Assembly: GCF_009767915.1 (NCBI RefSeq)
Contig: NZ_WSRP01000017.1
Coordinates: forward strand, 1-59,429
Direction: 5' to 3'
DNA from: Parasutterella muris
GTDB taxonomy: Bacteria > Pseudomonadota > Gammaproteobacteria > Burkholderiales > Burkholderiaceae_F
DNA length: 59,429 nt
Shown here: positions 17,120 through 24,944 of the stretch, piece after piece
Numbering within the stretch: the first letter of the stretch is position 1
How the letters are laid out: every line of letters begins with the position of its first letter
Translations under genes and position numbers: made by a program
Notes under the pieces: model-generated
What the model saw: only the letters and a program-made list of their open reading frames with translations
The model's database searches: none
What the model was told of the DNA's origin: nothing

Positions 17120-18460
17120 TTAGAAGGACGTTGCCATACCTACAACAGCTGTGTAGCCGTCGAGGTCGGATCCGTCGAGAGCCTTATAGGCGTTGCCGTA
17201 AGCAACTCCGCCGTAAAGCAGAGTTCTCTTGGAGAGCGGATACGTGTATGCAGAGCCGACAGACCATGCGCTGTATTTCGTACCGTCGTCCTTGATCTTG
17301 CCCTTAACACCGTTGAGCTGCAGCATCAGGTTGCCGCCCCAAAGCGGTGTTGCCACAGAGATAGAAGCCGCGTTCTGGTTTGCTCCCTTGGTGTAGGAAG
17401 AAGCGGCAGAAGCTCCGGAGGTTGCGCTTGCAGAAGTGGAAGCGCCCGAAGATGCGTTAACCGGGAACTGGTTGTAGTTCGGCATTCTTGTTGCGTGCTG
17501 TGTGTACTGATATGCGCCGTACAGTGTGAAGCTGCCGAAGTCATAAGAAGCGCCCGCCGTGATGATATTTGTTTTATCGATCTTAGTGGTGTTGCCCTTA
17601 TGGTCTTCCATTTCGTACATCAGGTTCGAATTGAAGTTACCGACATCGTATGTCATACCGAGGCCGTAGTAGTGGGAGTTCTTAGACCACTTATCGGTAT
17701 CGGAGCTGACGCCGTTGGAGTACATGACTGTGAACTGCAGACCGTTCCATTCCTGGGTGCGGTATGCGATGGAGTTATTCTGCCATCCGGTCAGATAGAA
17801 GACGCCCTGAAGGTCACCGATCACAGACATGCCTGTACCGATAGCGCTTCCGCCGAGCATACTGTAGTCACCGTCACCGGAGGAGAGGCCGCCCTGACGA
17901 CCGAATGTTAAACGGCCCCAATGTCCCTGCAGACCGAGGAAAGCCTGATTATTAAAGCCGCCTGATGAGGAAGTGGAGTGGTTAGTCGCGATGGACTCGC
18001 CGTTGTTCAGTCTGAAGGCCTGCTGCAATGTAAAGATGACCGCATTGCCGTTGCCGATATCTTCGACACCTTTGATACCCCAGCTGGTCCAATACCAGTT
18101 GCCGCTTGTCAGTTCAACTGTTGCGGACTTACCTTTTGTCTTGTGCAGTTTGATACCGGCGTCCAATTCACCGAAGAGTGTGATGGAAGAAGTTGTCGCA
18201 TCCATCGGGATATTTGCGATCGCGGAGCTTGCGTGGCTCACGTTAATGGAGTGGCCGGAGTGGCCGCGTCCGAAAGCAACGCCTCTTGCGTGTCTCTGAG
18301 GACCCGAGCGGAAGCGAACGCCTTTAGTTGCTGTGGAACTGTCTTGGGCCGCCGCAGCTTCGGTGGCGCCGGAAGTTGTATCTGTTTCAGCAGCAGATAC
18401 GTAAAAAGCCGGGACTAAAGCAGCTGAAATCGTCAGCGCTAATAATGTCTTTTTTGTCAT
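17120..18460 (-). CDS. Outer-membrane general porin
   Basis: A 446-residue porin: signal peptide ending FYVSAAE, a ~65-residue Ala/Ser/Gly-rich and His-containing N-terminal extension, then a beta-barrel starting SITLFGELDAGIKLHKTKG with WGIKGVEDIGNGNAVIFTLQQAF and QAFLGLQGHWGRLTFGRQGG, the pattern of Burkholderiales trimeric porins (Gram-negative porin family). It ends VVGMATSF with the terminal Phe required for outer-membrane insertion. A Ser/Ala/Gly-rich stretch (SGASTSASATSGASAAS) probably lies in an extracellular loop. AGGTG precedes the ATG. Followed by the NapC-type gene, an unusual pairing. Confidence 0.93.
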   Translation of the reverse strand: MTKKTLLALTISAALVPAFYVSAAETDTTSGATEAAAAQDSSTATKGVRFRSGPQRHARGVAFGRGHSGHSINVSHASSAIANIPMDATTSSITLFGELDAGIKLHKTKGKSATVELTSGNWYWTSWGIKGVEDIGNGNAVIFTLQQAFRLNNGESIATNHSTSSSGGFNNQAFLGLQGHWGRLTFGRQGGLSSGDGDYSMLGGSAIGTGMSVIGDLQGVFYLTGWQNNSIAYRTQEWNGLQFTVMYSNGVSSDTDKWSKNSHYYGLGMTYDVGNFNSNLMYEMEDHKGNTTKIDKTNIITAGASYDFGSFTLYGAYQYTQHATRMPNYNQFPVNASSGASTSASATSGASAASSYTKGANQNAASISVATPLWGGNLMLQLNGVKGKIKDDGTKYSAWSVGSAYTYPLSKRTLLYGGVAYGNAYKALDGSDLDGYTAVVGMATSF

Positions 18461-19348
18461 ATCAACACCTGCACTTAAAACTACTGGGTTAAAAATCGTT
18501 GGAACTTTTATTCCATGGGGACAGTGTAGGAAGCGACATCTTTTGTAAGTACTAACCCGACCCTAATTTAGGTTGTAAAAATTGGTTTCCTTATTAAATA
18601 TTTAATCAAGATTTAACTAATCAATATGCGTATATTCCCTGAGGGTGAAGTGTTCTACGTAAGAAATACTTAAGAATTTAATCAAGTTTAAGAAAACTCT
18701 GAATGAGGAAAAATTTCTTGGAAATGTTGCTTTTTTGCAACGGATTTGCTTTTATGCAGATAAATTTTTTACAGGAAGCAAAATTTTAGGATTCAGTCGC
18801 CTTGGTTTAGCCGCGGGCAGAAACAATTGACATTAGAGAAAGCCTTTGGCTTCTTAGCCCGTTTTTAGCTCTTTAGTGTACGCAGTCTGAGAGGAAGGAG
18901 AGGGCGAATATTGGGTTAAAAGGAGTATTTTCTCGGAGGTGTTGTTTTGGTTATCGACAGAAGCGGTTTTGGAGAGGATTTTAAGGTTTAGATGGAGGAG
19001 AATTTTTGACATTTCGTTGTTTATTCCTAAATTCTTGTCGGGCATTCTCTGATTTCCGCTGAATCTTCCTGAAGCTGCACAAAATATTTTCAAATTTGGA
19101 TCAGATATTTCACAAGTGCTGTTTCTGCAGTGGCGCCGGTGTCGTCAATTTTTGTCTTCGAAATTTTGAGAATAGGTTTGCCGTCGGCTGTTGTAATTGT
19201 GTTTGCAGTGTCGTATTGAATTGCACTTCGGGATGGCGAAGAACATGACAAAATTTCACGGCTTACACCTGGATTTCTGGATTGCAATCAAACTAATCAA
19301 TTTTTTTGTCTTTAAATTTGAAACTGTCCCTTGGCTGCTCTGTCATTA

Positions 19349-19374
19349 TTTAGGAGCCAAAGTTGGTTCCTAAA
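19349..19374. repeat. 12-bp palindrome (one mismatch)
   Basis: TTTAGGAGCCAA, two bases (AG), then TTGGTTCCTAAA; 11 of 12 positions pair. It lies 17 bases left of the tandem repeats. A binding site for a dimeric protein or a recombination site is possible; no adjacent gene suggests which. Confidence 0.6.
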
Positions 19375-19390
19375 TAGGGACCATTTTGTT

Positions 19391-19432
19391 TGAAACTCAA
19401 TGCAAACCAATGAAACCCAATGTTAGCCAATG
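19391..19432 (+). repeat. Four 10-bp tandem repeats (iteron-like)
   Basis: Four consecutive decamers, TGAAACTCAA, TGCAAACCAA, TGAAACCCAA and TGTTAGCCAA, followed by TG. The period is exactly 10 bp (one helical turn), so a protein could bind every unit on the same face. TGNNANYCAA is invariant. Iterons of plasmid or island replication modules look like this, but no Rep gene is present. Confidence 0.65.
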
Positions 19433-19518
19433 ACATAACTTAATAAGGAGAGTCGCTCGGCGTTATTGGAGTCACAGATATTCAGCGATTTACGATAAGC
19501 AGAGAATTAAGAGGGGGG

Positions 19519-19609
19519 TGGCGGAGAGAGTGGGATTTGAACCCACGATACGGTATAACCGTATACCGGATTTCGAGTCCGGCGCATTCGACCACTCTGC
19601 CATCTCTCC
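19519..19609 (-). tRNA. tRNA-Ser (anticodon CGA)
   Basis: Read on the minus strand: acceptor GGAGAGA pairing with TCTCTCC, discriminator G and an encoded CCA; anticodon stem-loop GGACTCGAAATCC with anticodon CGA; a long variable arm (TATACGGTTATACCGTATC) typical of serine tRNAs; and T-arm GTGGGTTCAAATCCCAC. Its 5' end (19609) points to the CRISPR relic, its 3' end to the repeat-rich region. Confidence 0.95.
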
Positions 19610-19708
19610 AGAGAAAAGCGATTCTAACATAAATATAGAAGAGCATAGAATGTCAAGAACTCATTGCTCCGGAAAGTCAGGTCGTACCCATTGGAAGACT
19701 TTTAGGAT

Positions 19709-19912
19709 ATGATCAGGAGGCAATCGCAACAGTTGTGTGGGTATGAAAATGTTGTAATTGTGTTGCAAGCAAATCATGGATCAAGATTTGAATTTATGAT
19801 TCTTGGAAAGAATTCCAGACAAGTTACAGAGAAGACTGGAATTCGACTGGTAGGTTTTAAACTCCAAAAAAGTTCTTTAAAAATTAGTCTAAACATCTTA
19901 TACCATACTTAA
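19709..19912 (+). pseudogene. cas2: Truncated type I-E cas2 remnant
   Basis: The 67-residue frame aligns with the C-terminal half of type I-E Cas2: MIRRQSQQLCGYENVVIVLQ lies opposite E. coli MIWEQIAGLAEEGNVVMAWA with no gaps, then GSRFEFMILGKNSR opposite TGFEFQTFGLNRR and GIRLVGF opposite GLRLVSF. The N-terminal ~40 residues, which include the ferredoxin-fold first strand and conserved acidic residue, are absent: a stop (19703-19705) precedes it in frame and tRNA-Ser lies directly upstream. The frame runs through the AT-rich leader to stop one base before the first CRISPR repeat. No cas1, cas3 or cascade gene is present, so this is a relic. Confidence 0.75.
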
Positions 19913-19913
19913 G

Positions 19914-20004
19914 GAGTTCCCCGCGCGAGCAGGGTTGAACCGCTTTGCTCCAGCAGGTCAACGTATTCAACGATTGAGTTCCCCGTGCGAGCGGGGTTGA
20001 ACCG
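19914..20004 (+). CRISPR. Vestigial type I-E CRISPR array: two repeats, one spacer
   Basis: Repeat 1 (19914-19942) and repeat 2 (19976-20004) are 29 bases each, start GAGTTCCCCG, end GGTTGAACCG and differ at two positions (one C/T, one A/G). They match the E. coli I-E repeat closely (GAGTTCCCCGCGCC...AACCG). Repeat 2 keeps the CCCCG/CGGGG hairpin; repeat 1 has an A that weakens it. The spacer (19943-19975) is 33 bases, right for I-E. A short AT-rich leader precedes repeat 1, directly after the cas2 remnant, the canonical order. No third repeat follows. Confidence 0.85.
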
Positions 20005-20564
20005 AGTCTTCCGACCAGATGCTTATCATTTGTTTGGGCTGCTGTTCGCACAGTGCGGCCTTATTCATGTATTCGGAGAGCATTTCAATATTCTTTGTCC
20101 AGAGGTTTTTACCTCTCTCGACAATGTAGTTTTTGGCTCTGTCCCCATCTGCCGGATCAACTTTTTGCCTCATTTTTTTCTCCAGAGTTTCTTCGACCCT
20201 CGTGAGCAGCGGGAGTGTCTTCGAAGATGCCTGCTCCAGATACTTGGACAAGTGCAGAGGGGCTGACAACCACCGAATCAAATTCAGTGGGACACACCTA
20301 GTTTTCTTCAACTGTTCAGCAGATATCCTTCAGATTACAGCTCAAGTCAGAGTCATTCAGACGAGAGCTGTCATCTATATTCATGGAGTTATTCGTTGTC
20401 GTGCGGAAAGATTTCCAATTTTCATTTCCGGACAACATTTCAAGACCTTCCCCGATCACCTTATGGAATAGGTAAAACGGATACGCTGGCTCTTTTTTCT
20501 TGTTAAAAGCGACCGTTATTTGCCCATTCTGTAGACTCTGAATTGGTAAACCCCGGTATCGCCA
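20005..20564 (-). pseudogene. Decayed minus-strand coding sequence, unrecognised
   Basis: Two protein-like minus-strand frames follow each other in different phases. The upstream one (20564 to 20316) contains KKKEPAYPFYLFHKVIGEG and ends LNDSDLSCNLKDIC; it has no good start. The second (from ~20325 down to repeat 2) contains RISAEQLKKTRCVPLNL, then SKYLEQASSKTLPLLTRVEE and LEKKMRQKVDPADGDRAKNY, and runs into the CRISPR repeat, so its true 3' end is lost. A third phase at 20530-20580 reads SGDTGVYQFRVYRMGK. This looks like one gene broken by frameshifts and truncated at the array. No family recognised. Coding nature is an impression from composition only. Confidence 0.35.
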
Positions 20565-20572
20565 CTAAAATT

Positions 20573-20603
20573 AGTAAGTTAACAAAACATTATTAAACTT
20601 ACT
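20573..20603. repeat. 8-bp inverted repeat upstream of paeA
   Basis: AGTAAGTT (20573-20580) and AACTTACT (20596-20603) form a perfect stem with a 15-base loop, immediately followed by the small palindrome TGCCCTTAGGCA. It sits 27-57 bases before the paeA start, where an operator or leader hairpin could act. Confidence 0.45.
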
Positions 20604-20629
20604 GCCCTTAGGCAATACGGGTGAAGAGA

Positions 20630-21943
20630 ATGGAACTCGATCTGACCGGAAGAATTATTTCAATCGTTCTGCTCATTCTAGCCAGCGGATACTTTTCAAT
20701 GGCGGAAATTTCTTTGGCCGCCTCTCCAAAAGTGAAACTGCATCAGGCACTGGAAAACGGAGATAAAAGGGCACAGCAGGTGCTCGATCTTCAGGTAAAA
20801 CCGGGGCCGTTCTTTTCTGTAATCCAGATCGGCCTGAACGCGATCGCAATTCTCGGCGGTATCATTGGTGAGACCGTGTTCTCGCCGTACTTCGAAATGT
20901 TTTTCCGCCTGTTTCTCTCGCCGGAACTTTCTTCGTCTCTCGGATTCTTCTGCTCGTTCTTTACGATCACGATGATCTTTGTTTTGTTCGCCGACCTGAT
21001 TCCTAAACGAATAGGTCTGAATAAACCGGTTGCGATTTCTTTGTCGCTGATCCGCTCTATGCTTTTCCTGATCTGGATCTTCAAACCTTTTGTTCTCATG
21101 CTAACAGGTATGAGCAATGCGATCCTTAAAATAATGGGGCTGCCGATAAAAAACGAAACGACAATTACCAGTGAGGACATTATCGCAACGGTCGGCGCCG
21201 GTACCGAGGCGGGACTGCTCGACAGAAATGAACAGGAAGCGATTGAAAATGTGATGTCGCTGGAAGACCGTTTGGTCACGAGCGCTATGACTACGCGGGA
21301 TTCTGTGATCTACTTCGGACTGAATGACACGTTCGAAAAGATCAGACCGCTTATCGAAAAAAATCCGCACAGTAAATATCTGGTCTGCGATTCAACTGTG
21401 GACCGGATTATAGGTTACGTGGATTCTAAAGATTTACTGTGCAGGGCGCTTGAAAATGAAAAATTCTCACTGAAAGAAAAAGGACTGATTAAAACTATCG
21501 CGATTGTTCCGGATTCATTATCTTTGTCCGAAGTTCTTGAAACTTTCAAAAAGCAGGGCAGGGACTTTGCCGCAGTGGTTAACGAATATGCGCTGACTGT
21601 AGGCGTCATCACTTTGAGCGACGTGATGAGTACGGTCATGGGCAGCCTCGTTCAAACGGAAGAAAACGGCTATATCGTTCAGCGAGACGACGGAACCTGG
21701 CTGATGGACGGTTTGACCCCGATCGAAGAGGTGGAGAGAACGTTTGAAATCGAAAAGATGCCGGAAGAAGAAACCTACGAAACTATGGCGGGCTTCATGA
21801 TGTACATGCTGAGAAAGATTCCGAAACTGACGGATAAAGTGGATTTCGGCGGTTATCGCTTTGAAGTTATTGACGTGGATATGAACCGAATCGACCAAAT
21901 TCTGGTCACAAAACTTCCGAAGGAGCCGGATCAGCCAGACTAA
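20630..21943 (+). CDS. paeA: PaeA/YtfL-type polyamine exporter (DUF21-CBS-CorC)
   Basis: A 437-residue hemolysin-family membrane protein. Order: DUF21 transmembrane domain (ILASGYFSMAEISLAASPKVKL..., FFSVIQIGLNAIAILGGI, FADLIPKRIGLNKP; ~1-190), two CBS domains (VTSAMTTRDSVIYF; IIGYVDSKDLL; TVGVITLSDVMSTVMG), then the CorC_HlyC domain (TWLMDGLTPIEEVERTF, ETMAGFMMYMLRKIPKLTD, FEVIDVDMNRIDQILVTKL). E. coli YtfL, which exports cadaverine and putrescine, matches along its whole length. ATG at 20630 or GTG at 20621 could start it; neither has a strong ribosome site. Terminator follows. Confidence 0.85.
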   Translation: MELDLTGRIISIVLLILASGYFSMAEISLAASPKVKLHQALENGDKRAQQVLDLQVKPGPFFSVIQIGLNAIAILGGIIGETVFSPYFEMFFRLFLSPELSSSLGFFCSFFTITMIFVLFADLIPKRIGLNKPVAISLSLIRSMLFLIWIFKPFVLMLTGMSNAILKIMGLPIKNETTITSEDIIATVGAGTEAGLLDRNEQEAIENVMSLEDRLVTSAMTTRDSVIYFGLNDTFEKIRPLIEKNPHSKYLVCDSTVDRIIGYVDSKDLLCRALENEKFSLKEKGLIKTIAIVPDSLSLSEVLETFKKQGRDFAAVVNEYALTVGVITLSDVMSTVMGSLVQTEENGYIVQRDDGTWLMDGLTPIEEVERTFEIEKMPEEETYETMAGFMMYMLRKIPKLTDKVDFGGYRFEVIDVDMNRIDQILVTKLPKEPDQPD

Positions 21944-21949
21944 TTTGAA

Positions 21950-21975
21950 GAAAGCCGCTTCGCGCGGCTTTCAGT
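21950..21975. terminator. Terminator between convergent genes
   Basis: GAAAGCCGC, loop TTCGC, GCGGCTTTC, followed by AGTTT on the plus strand. Serves paeA and possibly the convergent gene on the minus strand. Confidence 0.7.
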
Positions 21976-22443
21976 TTAAGCTGTGAAAATTCCGTAAATG
22001 AGCGTACCGACCAAAAGGGCGCAAAGAATGGAGACAAGCCAAATCCAAATTGAAGTTTTAGGTGGCTTTTCCATCACTTCAAGCGTTGTCAGACATTTGG
22101 GACAGCGAGTCGCAGTCACGTGTCCGTCTTCAACAACAGCCTTTGGGATGATAGGACTTCCGCAGTGCGGACACTTCACTCGCAGATCGACGGCGGCTCC
22201 AGAGGTTGCTGCAAGCCTCTTATCCCGGTGATACAGACGAATCGCAAACGGAGCATCCTCAATGACGCTGAATTCGACAATATCCTTTAGAAGCGGTTCA
22301 TAGCCGGGATCGAGCTGATTGGCGTCAAAAGTGAAGGTTCTTCCGCCTCCGCAGCTGATCGTTCCGTAATTTCCGTCATCGAGAATTTCGGTGATAACGC
22401 CTTTCAGGACAGGGTTCTCTGAATTTTTAATCTGCTCAGTCAT
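21976..22443 (-). CDS. OB-fold/zinc-ribbon membrane protein
   Basis: A 155-residue protein with an unusual three-part plan. Residues ~10-80 resemble a cold-shock-type OB-fold (VLKGVITEILDDGNYGTISCGGGRTF...DIVEFSVIED). Residues ~90-125 form a four-cysteine zinc ribbon (CPHCGSPIIP...TRCPKCLTTLEV). Residues ~133-153 are a single C-terminal membrane helix (IWIWLVSILCALLVGTLIYGIF). The soluble parts would face the cytoplasm in a tail-anchored arrangement. Function unknown; binding nucleic acid at the membrane is only a suggestion. Monocistronic, convergent with paeA. Confidence 0.65.
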   Translation of the reverse strand: MTEQIKNSENPVLKGVITEILDDGNYGTISCGGGRTFTFDANQLDPGYEPLLKDIVEFSVIEDAPFAIRLYHRDKRLAATSGAAVDLRVKCPHCGSPIIPKAVVEDGHVTATRCPKCLTTLEVMEKPPKTSIWIWLVSILCALLVGTLIYGIFTA

Positions 22444-22634
22444 ATTTTATTCATAAGAGGTACAGCGCTTTTGCGCGATGCCTCCCTCTTTTCAGTTAAT
22501 GATTCATTATCCTTCGATTTGTTCGTTTTCGGAATCGGTCGCATCCAAAGTAGGTTGTGAGACAAAAGAATTTCCGGGCTCATTTTACGGATAAAATTTT
22601 TGTCTATAACTCTCTCTCAAAAAGAACTAACAAA

Positions 22635-23402
22635 ATGGAATTAACCTTCGGAATCCTGCTTTTTTGTATCGCTGCTTTCTTTGTGGCGGGATTTATCGAC
22701 TCTATCGCAGGCGGCGCCGGTTTTGTGACCGCGCCTTCGCTACTGCTGGTCGGTATGCCTCCTCATATGGCACTCGGTACCGGAAAACTTGCCACAAGTA
22801 TCGGTTCTCTCGTTGCGCTCTGGACTTTCTGGAGAGGCGGACTTATTCTGATGAAGATTGTTCCGATCGGAATACTCTCATCCATGATCGGAGCCTCGCT
22901 CGGCGCTTACTGCGCGCTTCAGATCGCGAGCGCGACAATGGGCAAAGTGATTGTGGTCATGCTGCCGCTCGGTATTCTTTTTACGATCCTTACGGGCGGC
23001 TTTAAGCTTGATGAAGGCGAGCTTCCCAAAAAATTCTTCTGGACCAAGGTCACGCTGATCGGGCTTTTGATTGGCTTTTACGAAGGATTTTTCGGGCCCG
23101 GCGCGGGAACCTTCTTCTTAATCGCGCTTCATGTGTTTCTTCGTATGGGCATGGTTCAGGCTTCCGGTACTGCGAAGGCTTTCAACATTGCCGCCAACTT
23201 TGCCGCTTTCTGCACATTTGCGACGGGTGACTGTGTTTCTTATCAGGTCGCTATTCCGTGCGCTATCGCGAGCATGATCGGTAATCGTGTCGGCGCTTAC
23301 TACGCCATTAAGATCGGCGGCAAGTTTGTGAGAAATATTCTTTATGTGGTACTTGCGGTTCTGATGGTTTCTTTGGTGTATCGCTTCTTCATTGCGTCTT
23401 AG
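22635..23402 (+). CDS. TauE/SafE-family anion exporter (YfcA-like)
   Basis: A 255-residue membrane protein of the TauE/SafE family (sulfite/organosulfonate export). It shows the two family repeats with GFIDSIAGGAGFVTAPSLL near the N-terminus and GFYEGFFGPGAGTFFLIAL in the middle, and SGTAKAFNIAANFAAF after the second. Start at 22635 (MELTFGILLFC); a longer in-frame opening at 22557 is unlikely because it adds a charged N-terminus. The substrate is not predictable. Monocistronic, ends in a terminator. Confidence 0.85.
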   Translation: MELTFGILLFCIAAFFVAGFIDSIAGGAGFVTAPSLLLVGMPPHMALGTGKLATSIGSLVALWTFWRGGLILMKIVPIGILSSMIGASLGAYCALQIASATMGKVIVVMLPLGILFTILTGGFKLDEGELPKKFFWTKVTLIGLLIGFYEGFFGPGAGTFFLIALHVFLRMGMVQASGTAKAFNIAANFAAFCTFATGDCVSYQVAIPCAIASMIGNRVGAYYAIKIGGKFVRNILYVVLAVLMVSLVYRFFIAS

Positions 23403-23422
23403 CGCAGGATATAAACAAAAAT

Positions 23423-23455
23423 AAAGGCCGCCTAATCAGCGGCTTTTATTTATTT
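23423..23455 (+). terminator. Terminator after the TauE/SafE gene
   Basis: AAAGGCCGC and GCGGCTTTT pair with one bulge around CTAATCA, followed by ATTTATTT. Confidence 0.7.
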
Positions 23456-23540
23456 CTCATGCGCTCAATTTGCCTGCGGTTCTTCGGTCGGCTGATGGTT
23501 CCTTGTTACGATTTGTTTTTAAAAAAAGGAGCACAACCAT

Positions 23541-24764
23541 ATGACCGACATGACAGTTGTCAATATTTCCGCGATTCAGGCGGTCGCGTTAGCGTCAGTG
23601 ACTTACTACTTTGGCGTTTGGGTCAGACGCCGCGTGAATATTCTGGAAAGATTTTCCATCCCGACTCCGGTTGTCGGCGGTATGCTGGTCGCTTTTGTGC
23701 TTTCCGCGCTGGAAGGATTTGGAATCTGCGCCTTTAAATTTGATACATCGCTGCAGACGCTTCTGATGCTGGCGTTCTTTACCACGATCGGTCTGGTCGC
23801 AAGTCTTAAGGTGGTTTTTGAAGGCGGGAAACTTTTGGTTGGTTTTTTAATCGCCGTCACCATTTTGTGCTTGCTTCAAAATCTTATGGGCATGGGCTTA
23901 GCCGATTGGTTGGGACTGGACTTCCACTATGGTCTGCTGGCGGGTTCCGTTTCTATGATGGGCGGGCTTGGAACCGCGGCTGCGTTCGGACCGTATTTTG
24001 AGCAGACTTATCACATTGTGGGCGGAACAGCGGCCGCGATTACCGCGGCGACGTTCGGCATGGTGATCGCGCTCATCATCGGCGCGCCTTTCAGCCAGTG
24101 GCTGATTCGCCGCTATAAGGTTCAAACGCCGAAAGCGGTCGGAAGACCGGAGCCCGAATTAAAGATTCCGGAAGACATTGACACCGCCGTTGTGGACGAC
24201 ACGTCCCCCACTTATACGCCCGAGCTTCTTAAAGCGGGAACCATTGTGGCCGTGTGTATGGCGTTCGGTACGATTCTGTCCATGTTTATGGGTCAGTTTA
24301 TCACGCTGCCTGCATACATCGGTTCGATGATCGTCGCCGCAATTGTCCGCAATATCGGAGATTTCAGCGGCAAATATACTGTTGAAGGGAAGGGACTGAA
24401 CACCATCGCGGAAATGAGTCTTGTGCTCTTTGTGACAATGGCGATTAACGGATTAAAGCTGCACGAGCTGGTTCATCTGGCGGTGCCGCTCATGATTATT
24501 TTGGCGGCCCAGACCGTTTTAATGCTTGCCTTTGCCTGGGGCGTTTTCTTCATGCTGTTTGGAAAGACTTACGACGCCGTGATGCTGTGCGCAGGCGGTA
24601 TCGGATTTTCAATGGGCGCGACCGCCAACGGCTTAGCCAATATGCAGGCAATCGCTGAGAAATACGGCTCGAGCCCCAAAGCGTGGCTGATTGTGAGCTT
24701 AGTCGGCGCGTTCCTGATTGACTTGATCAATGCGCTGATGATTACCTGGATGGCGACCTGGTAA
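23541..24764 (+). CDS. gltS: Sodium/glutamate symporter
   Basis: A 407-residue GltS family permease that takes up glutamate with sodium. Recognisable landmarks: FSIPTPVVGGMLVAF in the first half, GLLAGSVSMMGGLGTAAAFGP in the first re-entrant region and AGGIGFSMGATANGLANMQAI in the second, with a hydrophilic loop between (~195-225). Length matches E. coli GltS. AAAGGAG lies 10 bases upstream of the ATG. Monocistronic. Glutamate uptake would suit an amino-acid-using gut anaerobe. Confidence 0.92.
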   Translation: MTDMTVVNISAIQAVALASVTYYFGVWVRRRVNILERFSIPTPVVGGMLVAFVLSALEGFGICAFKFDTSLQTLLMLAFFTTIGLVASLKVVFEGGKLLVGFLIAVTILCLLQNLMGMGLADWLGLDFHYGLLAGSVSMMGGLGTAAAFGPYFEQTYHIVGGTAAAITAATFGMVIALIIGAPFSQWLIRRYKVQTPKAVGRPEPELKIPEDIDTAVVDDTSPTYTPELLKAGTIVAVCMAFGTILSMFMGQFITLPAYIGSMIVAAIVRNIGDFSGKYTVEGKGLNTIAEMSLVLFVTMAINGLKLHELVHLAVPLMIILAAQTVLMLAFAWGVFFMLFGKTYDAVMLCAGGIGFSMGATANGLANMQAIAEKYGSSPKAWLIVSLVGAFLIDLINALMITWMATW

Positions 24765-24944
24765 ACGATCATGAAACGGAATGTTGCGAATTAAGAGTAC
24801 TGTTACGAACGCATAAGAAAAACCAGGACTTGACTGGAAAAATAAATTGAAAATTCGTTAAAGGCCGAATTGATTCAATAAAATACAACCGTGTTCTAGG
24901 AAAGGAACATACCATTTACTTTAATTCGTTTAGGAGTATTACCA

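Larger units (their letters stand above)
18461..19518. other. Gene-poor AT-rich region between porin and tRNA-Ser
   Basis: About 1.06 kb without a convincing gene. Two short minus-strand open frames (18854-19093 and 19090-19287) overlap by 4 bases and encode Ser/Thr/Lys-rich peptides without recognisable family; the second opens at a TTG. They could be debris of a lost gene. The porin promoter should lie near 18470-18600. The right part holds a palindrome and four 10-bp tandem repeats (listed separately). Nothing else is evident. Confidence 0.5.

Noticed and set aside
18854-19287. Two short minus-strand frames between porin and tRNA-Ser
   Set aside because: No family, TTG opening for the second, low-complexity Ser/Thr/Lys composition; kept only as possible debris in the gene-poor region entry.
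19518-19712. 64-codon plus-strand frame across the tRNA
   Set aside because: It is the antisense of tRNA-Ser; translated tRNA antisense (MAERVGFEPT-like) is a well-known false gene.
19943-19975. Self-targeting CRISPR spacer
   Set aside because: Apart from a 9-base chance match near 48852, no matching protospacer was seen in the window.
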